From: Xanthostigma xanthostigma
Lineage: Eukaryota; Arthropoda; Insecta; Raphidioptera; Raphidiidae
Length of the DNA: 64,000 nucleotides
Assembly (NCBI GenBank): GCA_963575645.1
Contig: OY754465.1
Span: 34,483,501-34,547,500 of the forward strand
Direction: 5' to 3'
In this document: positions 23,101 through 33,004 of the stretch, one piece after another
How the letters are laid out: each line of letters begins with the position of its first letter
How positions within the stretch are numbered: the stretch's first letter is position 1
Notes under the pieces: model-generated
Database searches by the model: none
What the model was told of the DNA's origin: nothing
Seen by the model: the letters and a program-made list of their open reading frames with translations, nothing else
Program-made: the position numbers and the translations under genes

Positions 23101-24151
23101 TTTATGTCCAGAGATGAATTTGATCCGTACGATAAAAATACGTTGGTAGGAGTGGAACCATTAACTATCGCAATTAGAGTGATTGGTGCGCGACATCTGT
23201 GTAAAAAATCTGGTAGAGGAACGGCAAGCCCTTTTGTAGAAGTTGAAGTTATCGGTGCGGAGTTTGATAGCAGTGTCAAATTAACTACTCGAACTGTATG
23301 TAAGTAAACGACAATGCGCAGTTTTGAAATGTATAACACGGGAAGGCAAATCAAGCTGTAACAGGTCTGTGAGCGACATTCATCTATCTCTTTCCATGGC
23401 TTAGGTATTAAATGCACACTTGCAAACTTTCCCAAAGTACCTCGAAACTTACCGAAATTTAAGTGACGCATCTTAATTAACAACTATCTGTGTCTCTTGA
23501 TTACTCAGAACTTGAACGCGCGTGTGTGAATTTTTCGAAGTATCTCGAAACTTGACGAAAATCAAATGACACGCCTTAACAAACAACTGTCTGTCTCTCT
23601 CAATTACTTAAGTCTGGAATACGCGCGCGTAAACTGACTCGAACGCATGCGCATGTAGGATGAGCAACTTTATGTCTGTTCTTTTCTCACACATGCTGTT
23701 TACATTTTTGGCCAAAGGCATTTCGTCTTCCAGTTATATATGTTTCATTTTGCTCGAACATTCCATATAGAATAAATAAACGTTTGGCAACACTAAAATT
23801 AACTATGATTTGTTTTATTTTGAAGCCGACAACGGGTTGAATCCTGTTTGGAATGACATCTGCGAATTCGACATAGCAAACCCGGCGTTTGCGCTTCTCC
23901 GATTTGTTGTACAGGACGAGGACATGTTCGGCGAACCGAACTTTCTAGGCCAGGCAACTTATCCGGTAATACTTATTGCTGTTGTTTTTTAAAAATCATT
24001 TACCGAAACTATAAATAATTTTTTTTTAAAGGTTACCTGTATACGAACAGGATATCGAAGTGTGGCACTGAAAAATTCATATAGTGAAGATTTAGAATTG
24101 GCCTCGCTGTTAATACATATTAGTGTTGGAAATCCTATGGTGAATACATAA
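8108..24151 (+). CDS. PLCG: Phospholipase C-gamma, complete gene
   Basis: Full receptor-coupled PLC-gamma (Drosophila small wing family), acting downstream of receptor tyrosine kinases. Sixteen conceptual exons: 8108-8450, 8565-8703, 10003-10062, 10252-10414, 10514-10830, 11796-12075, 13178-13480, 13857-14404, 15093-15270, 15352-15414, 16082-16276, 17479-17652, 18370-18630, 22915-23299, 23826-23965, 24032-24151; together 1222 residues, phase-consistent. Domains by approximate residue: PH 20-150, EF hands 180-320, X box 325-480 ([29 protein letters not shown]), split-PH half 495-530, acidic linker, N-SH2 566-665 and C-SH2 678-775 (both FLVR), two-tyrosine linker exon ([10 protein letters not shown], about 780-795), SH3 800-860, second split-PH half, Y box about 950-1070, C2 about 1085-1210. 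The start ATG at 8108 is the first in an open exon matching the family's PH region. The intron after 15270 uses a GC donor. The introns are loaded with repeats. The length fits the family (about 1200-1290). Confidence 0.95.
9414..9730. repeat. Fold-back element, copy 2 (complete)
   Basis: The ends are TATACAGGGTAAGTTTTAAG and the inverse at 9705-9730 (CTTAAAACTCACTCTGTATA). Near-perfect inverted arms carry the GAGGTCGGTCCTGGGGTTAT block and meet near 9605. It is the same family as 1-360 and lies in the second intron of the downstream PLCG gene. The remaining parts of that intron (8704-9413, 9731-10002) are AT-rich without a recognised gene. Confidence 0.85.
10870..11260. repeat. Probable DNA-transposon remnant
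   Basis: The stretch ends with CCCTAAATCCGGCCCTG and contains GC-rich blocks (GGAGGCCCC near 10975 and 11210) in otherwise AT-rich intron. The end resembles CAGGGCCGGATTTAGGG termini of non-autonomous DNA elements. I could not find the matching left end, so the limits are approximate. Confidence 0.4.
12374..12412 (+). ncRNA. Degenerate hammerhead-like remnant
   Basis: ACTGAAAAAGTCC, a short loop, then GGACGAAATGTGGAC resembles the Penelope-associated hammerhead-like motifs seen elsewhere in this window. The CUGANGA core has A in place of the invariant G, so activity is not expected. It marks an old Penelope-like end in this intron. Confidence 0.35.
12458..12909. mobile_element. Inverted-repeat MITE in PLCG intron
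   Basis: The left end GGCCGCTGCACACGAGACTA is matched by the inverted right end (CTAGCCTTGTGTGCAGCGGTC at 12887-12907). The interior repeats CTAGC/GCTAG motifs many times. There is no ORF. The family is not assigned. Confidence 0.75.
16321..16520. mobile_element. 200-bp MITE with 30-bp terminal inverted repeats
   Basis: TAATAGTGCTAACACACGGT... at 16321-16350 pairs with ...CCGTCTGTTAGTACTATTA at 16491-16520 with few mismatches. The interior is GC-richer than the intron around it and itself contains imperfect inverted repeats (GGTCCGGTCCGACAACGGAC / CGGACCAGATCCGTTGTCCG). It begins 44 bases after the SH3 exon of the downstream PLCG gene. Confidence 0.85.
17126..17160 (-). ncRNA. Hammerhead-ribozyme-like motif, - strand
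   Basis: Read on the - strand: CTGAAGA, an extra A, GATAC, loop, GGATC, then GAAACGTC. The CUGANGA and GAAA core boxes and a short helix II are present, with one mismatch in the helix. An extra A separates core and helix compared with the strict consensus. Stem III is too short for a monomer, so it would need a dimer. Confidence 0.45.
17291..17325 (+). ncRNA. Hammerhead-ribozyme-like motif, + strand
   Basis: CTGAAGA, extra A, GATCC, loop AAATCC, GGATC, GAAACGTC. Both conserved core boxes and a perfect 5-bp helix II are present. Hammerheads with very short stem III are known in terminal repeats of Penelope-like elements, which fits the setting. Cleavage is not shown. Confidence 0.55.
19248..19405. 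repeat. Nested fold-back insertion
   Basis: TAAGTTTGTTCCAAGCAGCC at the left is matched by GGCTGCTTGGAACAAACTTA at the right, with arms of about 65 bp and a spacer of about 25 bp. It interrupts the left arm of the larger inverted repeat: the right arm of that repeat reads straight through the equivalent site, so this piece was inserted later. Confidence 0.75.
20031..20280. repeat. GC-rich palindrome
   Basis: The arms pair TTTTTCGATCAGATGCCTGG at the left with the inverse ending at 20280. Inner arms include AACGGCCGAG and CGAGTGGTGG against CCACCACTCG. The loop near 20150-20190 is rich in GCGCGC. It overlaps no recognised coding sequence. Confidence 0.7.
20471..21402. mobile_element. Dispersed retroelement-like segment with internal tandem repeats
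   Basis: It starts ACTAGCGGACCCGGCGAACT and ends near AATTTTATATATTAGAT, preceded by AAAATCGGTCAAGCCGTTTC. These two ends resemble a non-autonomous repeat common in insect genomes, though I cannot name the family with certainty. A unit of about 266 bp inside is tandemly repeated (20697-21290). There is no ORF of note. Confidence 0.55.
20697..21290. repeat. Tandem repeat, about 266-bp unit, 2.2 copies
   Basis: Units start at about 20697, 20963 and 21229, each with TTTAGGGGTGGACTACCCCT followed by GATGAAAAATAGATGTTGG. Units 1 and 2 differ at only a few bases, so the duplication is recent. The unit begins with a short hairpin (AGGGGTGGACTACCCCT). Confidence 0.85.
22065..22200. repeat. Degenerate Penelope-like palindrome
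   Basis: ATATTGACAAAAATATATAA and its inverse surround a perfect short palindrome (AATTCAATAAATTTATTGAATT), followed by the family's right end (GAAGAGTACTAATCAGACG). The hammerhead-like region has been lost. Confidence 0.6.
22570..22860. repeat. Dispersed repeat (GGTTCCGTACC-type)
   Basis: ATTCCGTACCCGAAGGGTGC, then CCGCTGTCCGTCCGTCTGTC and CTGTATCTCAAGAACCGT, resembles a dispersed repeat seen in many insect genomes. It ends shortly before the Y-box exon at 22915. The exact family was not determined. Confidence 0.5.
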
Positions 24152-26256
24152 TGAAAATACGTTCAGAGACAGCCGTTTCATCAGTTAGGAACTATGGTAG
24201 CTAAAATTATTACAGGTATGTTGCAAGTGTGAGTCAAATATTCAAATAACAGAAGTGGCGATCACCACACAGACATATAAAAATGGTCTCAAAAATGAGA
24301 CTTGACTTTCTCATGTTTAATTTTTTATTATCGTTGCCGAACACTTATATCTTCAATGAATGTTCGATTTGGCGGCATGGAAAAAAAAAAACAAAAAAAA
24401 AACACTGTTGACAGTATAAAACTCTGGTGATAAAACAGTGCGTTTTGTATATACGAGTATTATGATATATTTAAATATCATACCATCACATCACGAGCAT
24501 TTTTTTATTATCTTGACAAATATTAATCCTTCAAAAATATTTATTATCTGATTTTTATTCTCGCATAGCATTTTATTTATATAAATATATTAATTCAACA
24601 TCTGCACCGGTTTATGTACAGTAAGTAATCACTGTCCGCACACCTGTTGAGACAATTTCTATTATAATTTACCCGACTTTACTTAAAGTTCTAACTTTGC
24701 AAGCTTCCTATTCAATGAATATTTAGTAGTACTTGAACACCTAAGTGATTCGAAAATTCCTGCCTATTTGTTTATATTAGTGTTATTGGACATTTCAAAT
24801 TTCAATGTCAGGAAATGTCACAAAAATTTATAGACATGTTAAAACTGTCCGGACATTATTTGTGTCCAATTTTTAACAACAGCTGTCAAAAGGGTCTAAA
24901 GAAAAATCACAAAATGGAGGAAATAATCTGAAATTTTATATGAAACTCAAAAAAAAAAATGTTCACACATTTAGCAACACTAGTTTTTAAACAATTGCAA
25001 TTATTTCTCTTGCTCCAATTGTTATGAAGCACTTTATTATTAAACAATGTTTTAATAATCGTTATTTTTCACAAGCCTATCTTTGAGACAGGAAGACAAT
25101 AATGCGACTGATGTTTTTTCAGCGATATTTAATTGGCTTTTGTGTATTCAAATGTCTTATAATATAACGTTATTCATATGTTTACTTGCCTTACCACAGT
25201 TTTATGTGTGCAGTGGCTGTAAATGTGAGCATTTAAAGTGCATTTATGTAAATTATTTTCAGTATTACATCGAATCAATACTTAATCGAATAAGTAACAT
25301 TAGCCGCGTTGTTAATTTAGTATAGAATTTAGCCAGCGGTTTGGCATTTTTTTTCTTAATCTATTTAAGATCATCAGCTGCCAGACTTACCTGGGTCTCG
25401 TTTTAATGTGTTATTATTTTTTATAATAAACGCTGATGACCTCAGCAGTTTACCGTCTATAATCCACAATCTCTCTTTATTCTTTAACAATAAATTGAAA
25501 ATCCAATTGATACTTCAAGCCAAATCTCAAACTAGATATTGGAAACTGGGGGTTTCTAATAGATGAGTCATGCAGATGTCAAATAAACAATGGCATCTTC
25601 GCGATCTTAGCTATTTTCAAGACTCACTCTGCATTAAAGTGTTTTTTCATTGGACAAAGGTCAAATAATTCTGGTAAAGAATGTTTCATAACAAAAATAA
25701 GCCCATATTTTTTTCTTAATCTAAGAGTTGTCAAAATTTGATTTTTTAAAAATAAATTTGCCGTTTATTTCATATTTACAGTACTACTTTATAGGGCATG
25801 TTCGTACTTTATATTCAAAATTTTGTTTATAACAAATTTGTATGGGTTTACTTTTTTTTAATGTTAATGGCCTGATTTTTGTCTTTGGCCAGTTTATATA
25901 TGTTATAATTTTATAGCTTTATTTGACACTATTTAAGATACCTATAAATGTCTTCGTAGGAATTGTGGGGTCCAGTACGATAACACTATGCACCCAAATT
26001 TTGAAAATTTTTTTTTAAGTCATAGAAAACGCTAAATTTTGATGTTCAAAAAAAAAAACTTTGCGGATTATTCACAAATTTCCTCAAAAATACGTGAAAA
26101 AAATGGAACTACTTTTCGTCTTTCACTGTCATTTTTTGAATCTAACCAATCAAAAATCACAAATACACGTCATAGCAACTGGTGTAGAATTATTGTATAA
26201 CTATCTCACTTTGAATGCAGCTTTCGATTGTGTTATGGAAGCAGGGTCGTATTTAG
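24152..26256. other. Non-coding flank of PLCG; nothing further recognised
   Basis: AT-rich sequence holding the 3' UTR of the downstream PLCG gene, with homopolymer runs near 24380 and 24950. I see no conserved reading frame, RNA gene or clear transposon end. Confidence 0.5.
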
Positions 26257-26480
26257 ATTCGCATACCCGTTTATCGTTCACCCCGGAATTGTTTTTTTAA
26301 AAACTCAACATTTGCCCCTTCCCGTTTCACTGCGAGACAATTCGCATACCCCTTTATCGTTCACCCCAGAATTACAATTCGCATACCCGTTTATCGTTCA
26401 CCCCGGAATTGTTTTTTTAAAAACTCCACATTTGCCCCTTCCCGTTTCACTGCGAGACAATTCGCATACCCCTTTATCAA
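26257..26480. repeat. Satellite-like tandem repeat, 120-bp unit
   Basis: ATTCGCATACCCGTTTATCG begins units at 26257 and 26377. Each unit contains TTCACCCCGGAATT, a TTTTTTTAAAAACTC stretch and CCCCTTCCCGTTTCACTGCG. The same material occurs as a larger array at 47087-47551 in a nibrin intron. Because 120 is a multiple of three, an open frame runs through it by chance. Confidence 0.85.
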
Positions 26481-29400
26481 AAAAAGCGGTGTTTTCAATC
26501 TTCATGAAAATGTGAGTTTTAAATTTAAAATTCGTTTTATAAATTAAAATTTCCAAATACGACTCTGCCCTGAACGTTCAATTCTATTTCATTCCAACCA
26601 ATTGATATTTCTATCTTTGTTTATCATAGGTACAGCTATATATAACTTTCTCTTTTCTTATCACTATATAAGACAAGATAGCGATCGCTATAGTAAATAA
26701 TATATTTACTATACCATATTTAATTTTTTTAAATTAATTTATAAAAATTAATTTTCCGCACTTAAAACGACCAATAACGCTGTTATATGTTATATAAAAC
26801 AATAATTGTGAATTTCCAGTGGATATTTTGCATAGCAAGTTATCGTACTCTTACCGGAATTGTGTTAGCAATAGATTGGTTGTTAATTACAATGGGTTTA
26901 CTTTTTTAACATTAAGCGTTCGCTAGTAGAGATATCCAAATTATTTCAGAATTATGTAATAATGCAATTTTAACCATAGGGAATTTGTTTTTTAACCCTT
27001 CAAAACAGTTGATTTATTTATGGCAGACTCTCACTAGGTCGGCTTAAGTTGGCAAAACGTAAAAAATGTTAAAATTGAGACCGATATTTTTATATTTTTG
27101 AGTTTATATAAAAGTTAAAAATCACCTTGGAAATACTGAACTGAACGAGTCATCTTCTGTGGGCCTGATGTATTTAAAAACATATATTTTATTTATAAAT
27201 TGAGCCACAATTAAGCTCTCGAAGTCTCATGTGACTCACGAGCTACAGTTTGGACACCGTTCTTATATAATATGAATATCGTACTTGAAAAACTCAGTTA
27301 AAAAAACGAGATAAACAATGATCGAAACGTCTTCTTTGTTTTCTCCAGTCACCACAATATCTGTTTGCACAATGATATACAAAAATAAATAACGTTTTAT
27401 TTCACGTGGATTACAGAAAAAAAAAGTTTTTTTAAAACGAATTTTTGCAACCAATATATTATATTTTTTTTTTCTTACTTCTCATCTGAATATTTAGACT
27501 CTCACGGATCCAACTATAAAATGTAAGCCATTTCAAAAACAATACAAATTCCCTATGGCAATTTAAACTTGGTAATTTATACGTAAAATTGATTACCTAG
27601 TGAATGTAGAAATGGTAAAATACACCATCTCTCTACTAGCTATAGATGAACGATCCTTATGGTCTGATTACGGTAAAAGACATCGGACGAAAGTGTTCTA
27701 AATTGAAGGCTAATCCAGCGCCTTGAAATGTTGCAGAAGGTACTTCCATAATAACGAGTACTGTAACAGTGCAGGTGTATTAACACGTTATTTAGTACCT
27801 ATTGCAACATTTCAAGGCGCTGGATGCGCTTTCAATAACTATAGGCACCAACAATATCAAGCACAGCACCGCCTGTCATAGTGCAAAAGGGAACATTAAT
27901 GGGAAGCAAACATGCAAAACCCGATAAATCCAGTTTAACTAGTTTCGAGTAAATCGTGAAAATCTGTCACATAGAATCCTTTAGATAATTAGCAAATTTT
28001 ATTTTACGAATCAGTGGCATATAAGCCATAGATGAGCTTACCAAATTTAGAAAAAAATATCATTTATATTTAAAAAAAAAACATTGATCTTTGGATTTAT
28101 GGGGTTTTTGCATGAAACCAGAATTTTAGCAGGTTTTTTTTCGCAAATCAAATATGTAAGTATTTTAGAAAGCGTTTATTAATATGATAACCCCGAATAA
28201 AAAGAAGAAAAAGTACATTTTTCAAAATAAAAACAGTATATAAAAAATTCTTGAAATAGTAAAAACAACGATTTTTTCTCTTAACTTGCATGGATCTTGG
28301 ATTTATCGGGTTTTGCTTGAAAGTCTCCACTTTAACACCCGTTTTTTATCGTGTATTGCATGTTTGCTCCTCATTTGTAACTCACTATTATTTTATTAAA
28401 TTACTTAAAAACTACCACTGTTTTGCAAACATCAAAATCGCTGTTGATCTCTGATTTCTAAAGATTTATAATGCGTGGTAAAATTGTTAAAAAATTATTT
28501 TCATAAACTTTTGTTTGTAAATCGTTGGTATTTTTTGTATCCATTGCCTGAAATTCTGATATTTTCGGTGTCTATACATAGATATTGTCGATTATAGACG
28601 CTCGACAATTCACCTTAATAACGTCTCACAGAATCGTAAATAGTATGAGATCAGTGGTGGTCTCTGATGAAATATAGATACATGAATTTTGAACGAAAAA
28701 AATAAAGATTTGAATATAATTTTGCTTCTTATCTTATATCAAAATATTATGATAGGTAATATAATAAAATTATACTGTATCGAAAATATGGTATAAACAT
28801 TTAATATTAAATGGAATTATTCAATTACTGTTGTAATTTCTTATTGAATGTAAAATGCGTAAAAAAATTAGCCCCCAGACAATCAGTATTTATAAAAACG
28901 ACAATATTATCGAAGGTCAGCGGACATTATGTTAAAGAAATAGGCCTGGCGCTGACAGGCAATTTTTAGACTGTCGAACTGTTCTTAACAATATTGACTA
29001 AATAAATACTAATCGTCTAAGAATCTCGTTAATGTTTTATGCTGCGAGTATTTTACTTTCTATATATTAGTTTGTCCAGTTGAAAACTTGCCATCAAAGT
29101 TGATCACACATAAATCACAGATTTATTGAAAGCACGGTATATTTAAAAACACTTACTTTAAGGTCGGAAACAGACGAGTGTTTGTGACGCGTTGCATGCA
29201 ATACGTTACGCAAATGCTAAATAAAATATAAAGATCTATGACAAACAAACCACAAACGTTTGATTATGAATAGACGTAATTTGCCATATTTGTGTTATAA
29301 TCACTGTTGTTACGTGACTACAGTGATTACAAAATTTATAAACACTGTTTTTGATCACTAATGTTTAACACGCTATTTAGGTAGGTACTTTGCTTAGCAG

Positions 29401-30165
29401 AATAAAAAACAAACAAAAGTGATTACCCAGAATGCATATTGTGCTAAGCACTTGGTGATCACCGTGGTTATCATTAGTAGAATACGTTTAAATATCTATT
29501 TTGACGCGTAGTTCATTTGTCCGTTTTAGACGGCACTAACATTAGACAATATATTAATAAATAATCATTTATTAAAGAGTTCTAATCAGACGTTAATCAA
29601 AGATTTGATTAGACATATTAGTTCACTAGCACCAGCCAATGAGCTCGTCCCACATTTTATTTTTTTTAAGGATTAGAATCTATACATTATAAATAGATAA
29701 CAAAACAATTTTTTGAGAATTTGTCGGAAACTTTTCCTACAAGAAAAAAGTTCCCAAAAGTGTGTATTTGTAATTTGTAATGTACTTCTAAACATAGAAT
29801 AATTCCGCTGGGAAGATATGTCATTGCTAGACAGTAGTGTTGTAACGAATGTCAATTTTTGGGCATCGCTACTAGACATCTTCAACTAATTTGTTGCCTT
29901 TAGTTGAATCACGTCTATTAGTTCTTTAGACTTGGATCCAGGGGCAGCGAATCCTTATTTGTGTATATTGAGGATTCAAAAGTCTACGAGTTTGCCACTG
30001 TTGATATTAACAGACCAACAGATTAGATCACGCTCCTGTGTAAAGAAATATATATGCATTTTTAATTAATTATTTAGTAATATTTCTTATGAATCTTTGG
30101 TATTTTTCATGATTTTTTCGTGAAAATGTTTTTTTTAATGAAAATTAGAAATTCGATAACTACTT
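26481..30165. other. Gene-free AT-rich stretch with small repeats
   Basis: It holds a 114-bp palindrome (27712-27825), a remnant of the Penelope-like right end (AAAGAGTTCTAATCAGACG near 29574), and a pair of inexact repeats around 28090 and 28300 (GGATTTATSGGGTTTT). No supported gene is visible on either strand. Confidence 0.5.
27712..27825. repeat. Short palindromic element
   Basis: ATCCAGCGCCTTGAAATGTT at the left pairs with AACATTTCAAGGCGCTGGAT at the right. The interior also pairs partly (GGTACTT...ATAACG against CGTTATTTAGTACC). It is consistent with a small fold-back MITE. Confidence 0.75.
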
Positions 30166-30745
30166 ATACAGAGTGTATCACAGAAAACCGAACATACAGT
30201 ATGTAAACACGTAAGGTGCACATAGGGAAATTAACATTGGGAAAAAATGATTGGATCAGAGTGAGCCTTGAAATCTTGTTTTTCAATTTGACAGATAATA
30301 TTCTTTTGCAAAATGAATGTGTATACTACCGAAGAAAATATTCAAATGATTACAACATAATCGGATTTTTTTTATTAATGGGACATTAAATTTCCAAAAA
30401 TACTTAAATATGGTGCGAGATAAAATATCTCCGCCTATTCGTGTTGAGCCTAAAGACATTGGGTCACTGATTTACCAACGCGCATACGTCATACCAGTCA
30501 AACAATTTTTGAATGAAATGTTTCCAAACAGATGGAGTTGTTTTTTTTTTATTTTTGTACAAAAAAATTAAAATAATGATTTATAAGAGCTTATTATTAT
30601 TAAAAAATCCAAGTAAAATAAAAATAAATCAAAATAAAATAGAAATCCTCAAGATTACCACGATAATTCAATAGAAATAACAATTAATGCAGTCATGGCT
30701 AACTCTAATCCAAGTATTTTTTCCCAATGCTAATTTCCCTATTAG

Positions 30746-31360
30746 TCCAAGAGACGGTTCCAGAAAATGTGTCGTCATAAGGTGGACGAACGAAAAAATT
30801 AGAGATGATAGTTAAGACCATAATTAAGAAAGATCGCTAAGGTTGCCTGCGAAAATCCTGCCGAAACAATGTTTTTTTAATTTGTTTATCAGTTAATAGA
30901 CCATTGAAGTTAGCTTTTGACAAGGACAAAATTAATAACAGAAAACGAATGACGAGGAAGGGAAGAAACTCCCGTCAGAAATACAGAAACCAAAAATTCA
31001 AATGCGTAAAAGGCCGGAGGGCTGTGGGGGGTGCATTTTAGGGGTCAAACGCGGTTTTCGTTATTTCCGGCGAAAGTTGACCTCCAAACGAAAAATGTTG
31101 TATGGCAATGTTGTATAGGTATTAAAAGGATGTACAACTTTTATGAATATAACTTTTTCACATAACCTTACAGATTCAAAGAAAATTTGCAAAAACCGTG
31201 TTTTTCGTTTTTAATTTTTTTTTTCATGAAATTTTCAGGAGACTTACCTTTCTATGTCCTAAATAAGCTGTAATTTGCAGGAGAAAAAAATAAAAACGAA
31301 AAACACGGTTTTTTCAATATTTCTTTGACGACACATTTTCTGCAGCCGTCTCTTGGACTA
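30746..31360. mobile_element. Mariner-like nested MITE (TA target)
   Basis: Terminal inverted repeats GTCCAAGAGACGG... and ...CCGTCTCTTGGAC, about 33 bp with mismatches, are flanked by TA on each side. Rejoining the flanks restores the inverted arm of the surrounding element, which supports insertion at TA as in Tc1/mariner elements. There is no intact ORF. Confidence 0.65.
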
Positions 31361-31569
31361 TATGTGCACCTTACGCGTTTGCAAATTAGTTAGGATCAAC
31401 GATTACTTTAGCCACATATGAGAATGGGTACCATGGTTGCGCTTAATTAAGCAGCGGCTTAATCGGTTATAAAAACTTTGTCTCACTTTGTCTAACATGA
31501 CAGGAGTCACATTGAAACATACTTCGGCGATTCATTACAAACCATGGTAACGACCTCTGAATTTATATT

Positions 31570-31680
31570 TTTTATAATTTTCGTCAATATAATATTATGA
31601 TCTGAGAAAGAAATTGGTGACAATTTTATTTATTTGAAGAGTTCTATTCAGACATTAATCAAAGATTTGTAATTTATACT
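31570..31680. repeat. Penelope-like end remnant
   Basis: TTGGTGACAATTTTATTTAT followed by GAAGAGTTCTATTCAGACA matches the right end of the palindromic Penelope-like family. Only one end remains. Confidence 0.6.
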
Positions 31681-32364
31681 ATGTACCATTCCTTATGTAT
31701 GGTTTCCTGTGATACACCCTGTATATAAAAATTACTTCTAAAATTAGTTTTAAAACTTATACCGCTTATCAGATCACAATGTATGTACCTAATTTTAATG
31801 TGGAAAGTATCGTTTCAAAAATAAAAAATAAATAGTTCATATTCAGTATAAACTTGAAAAAAATGGTATTTTAACAGTTTTTATACATACTGAAGCAGAC
31901 CAATGTCGTTGTGAAACTCCCTGTCATATTGAACATTAGGTTGTACGTGCAGAAAAACAAATAACCAATCTCCGTAGAAAAATATCACTTTTGAAGCTAA
32001 ATTTTAATCAAAATGCGTGGGAAAATGCTCTCTAGAAGTAGAAATTATGCAAAAAAAACTGTCAAATACATGTGTACGCAGTTTAAAAAAAATCTTTTCA
32101 ATTGATCAATTTATTATTTTTCGGGCAGGATCTATTTAATATTCTACAATGTTTGTCTTATGGAAAAATATGTGTGGTTACTTGTCACTCAATCTAAGAT
32201 CATTGTGAAATCAGATTTTTCGACAATGCTTTGCGCAACACAGAATAGCACTATCTGGCTGGTGTTAATGAACTTGTCAAGTAAATAAAATTGTCGACCA
32301 ATTTTTCTCAGACCGAACGATATATTGACAAAAAATGATAAAATTACAAATCAATATAACACAA

Positions 32365-32399
32365 GATGACGTTTCGATCCGGATTTGGATCTTCTTCAG
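32365..32399 (-). ncRNA. Hammerhead-ribozyme-like motif, - strand
   Basis: On the - strand: CTGAAGA, extra A, GATCC, AAATCC, GGATC, GAAACGTC. Core boxes and helix II are intact; stem III is minimal. Its exact inverse copy lies at 32594-32628. Confidence 0.55.
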
Positions 32400-32593
32400 A
32401 AATATCTAAAAAATATAAAAAATAATTAATATTAAGTTATTTATTAACTATAATCGATTGTACGTAAAATTGAAAGTTTGAAAGATTAAAAAATAATTAT
32501 TTTTTAATCTTTCAAACTTTCAATTTTACGTACAATCGATTATAGTTAATAAATAACTTAATATTAATTATTTTTTATATTTTTTAGATATTT

Positions 32594-32628
32594 CTGAAGA
32601 AGATCCAAATCCGGATCGAAACGTCATC
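32594..32628 (+). ncRNA. Hammerhead-ribozyme-like motif, + strand
   Basis: Same motif as at 32365-32399 on the opposite arm: CTGAAGA core, 5-bp helix II, GAAACGTC. The ACGT in GAAACGTC is self-complementary, so two copies could share stem III. Confidence 0.55.
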
Positions 32629-33004
32629 TTGTGTTATATTGATTTGTAATTTTATCATTTTTTGTCAATATATCGTTCGGTCTGAGAAAAATTGGTCGAC
32701 AATTTTATTTACTTGAAGAGTTCTATTCAGACGTTAATCAAAGATTTTAATGAACTTGTGTAATGTCAACGCCTATGAAGACACATTATTGGTTAATAAG
32801 AAAGTTTCCACTTGATAAAAATATGAATAATGATAGTGTCACATCATGATAATAAATATGACTTTAGAAATGCTGAAAGAATTGTTTTGATATTTTTAAA
32901 TTCAAATCAGATGTTAATTTTTTTGTATTTGGGTCTGCAAACGAGACTCATTGACTTCTCATCTGTCATTCTGACGTCTCGCGGCATGATGTGACTAATT
33001 ACTT

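Larger units (their letters stand above)
30166..31724. mobile_element. Inverted-repeat element A, with a nested element
   Basis: The ends are TACAGAGTGTATCACAGAAA (30166) and the inverse near 31724 (TTTCCTGTGATACACCCTGTA). Inner inverted blocks are GGTGCACATAGGGAAATTA (30218) and TAATTTCCCTAT, interrupted at 30745 by the nested element, then TATGTGCACC. A second copy of the outer element with other nested insertions lies at 60627-61620. No transposase was recognised. Confidence 0.7.
32278..32746. mobile_element. Perfect Penelope-like palindrome with 13-bp target duplication
   Basis: Positions 32279-32714 form a palindrome centred between 32496 and 32497; the blocks I compared match exactly. 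A one-sided tail (GAAGAGTTCTATTCAGACG...) follows, and the whole is flanked by TTAATGAACTTGT at 32265-32277 and 32747-32759. Each arm carries a hammerhead-like motif. The lack of arm divergence suggests a recent insertion, or continued correction between the arms. Confidence 0.9.

Noticed and set aside
26228-26515. Open frame with repeated peptide (FAYPFIVHPGIVFLK)
   Set aside because: It is a translation of the 120-bp satellite unit; the period is a multiple of three, so the frame stays open by chance.
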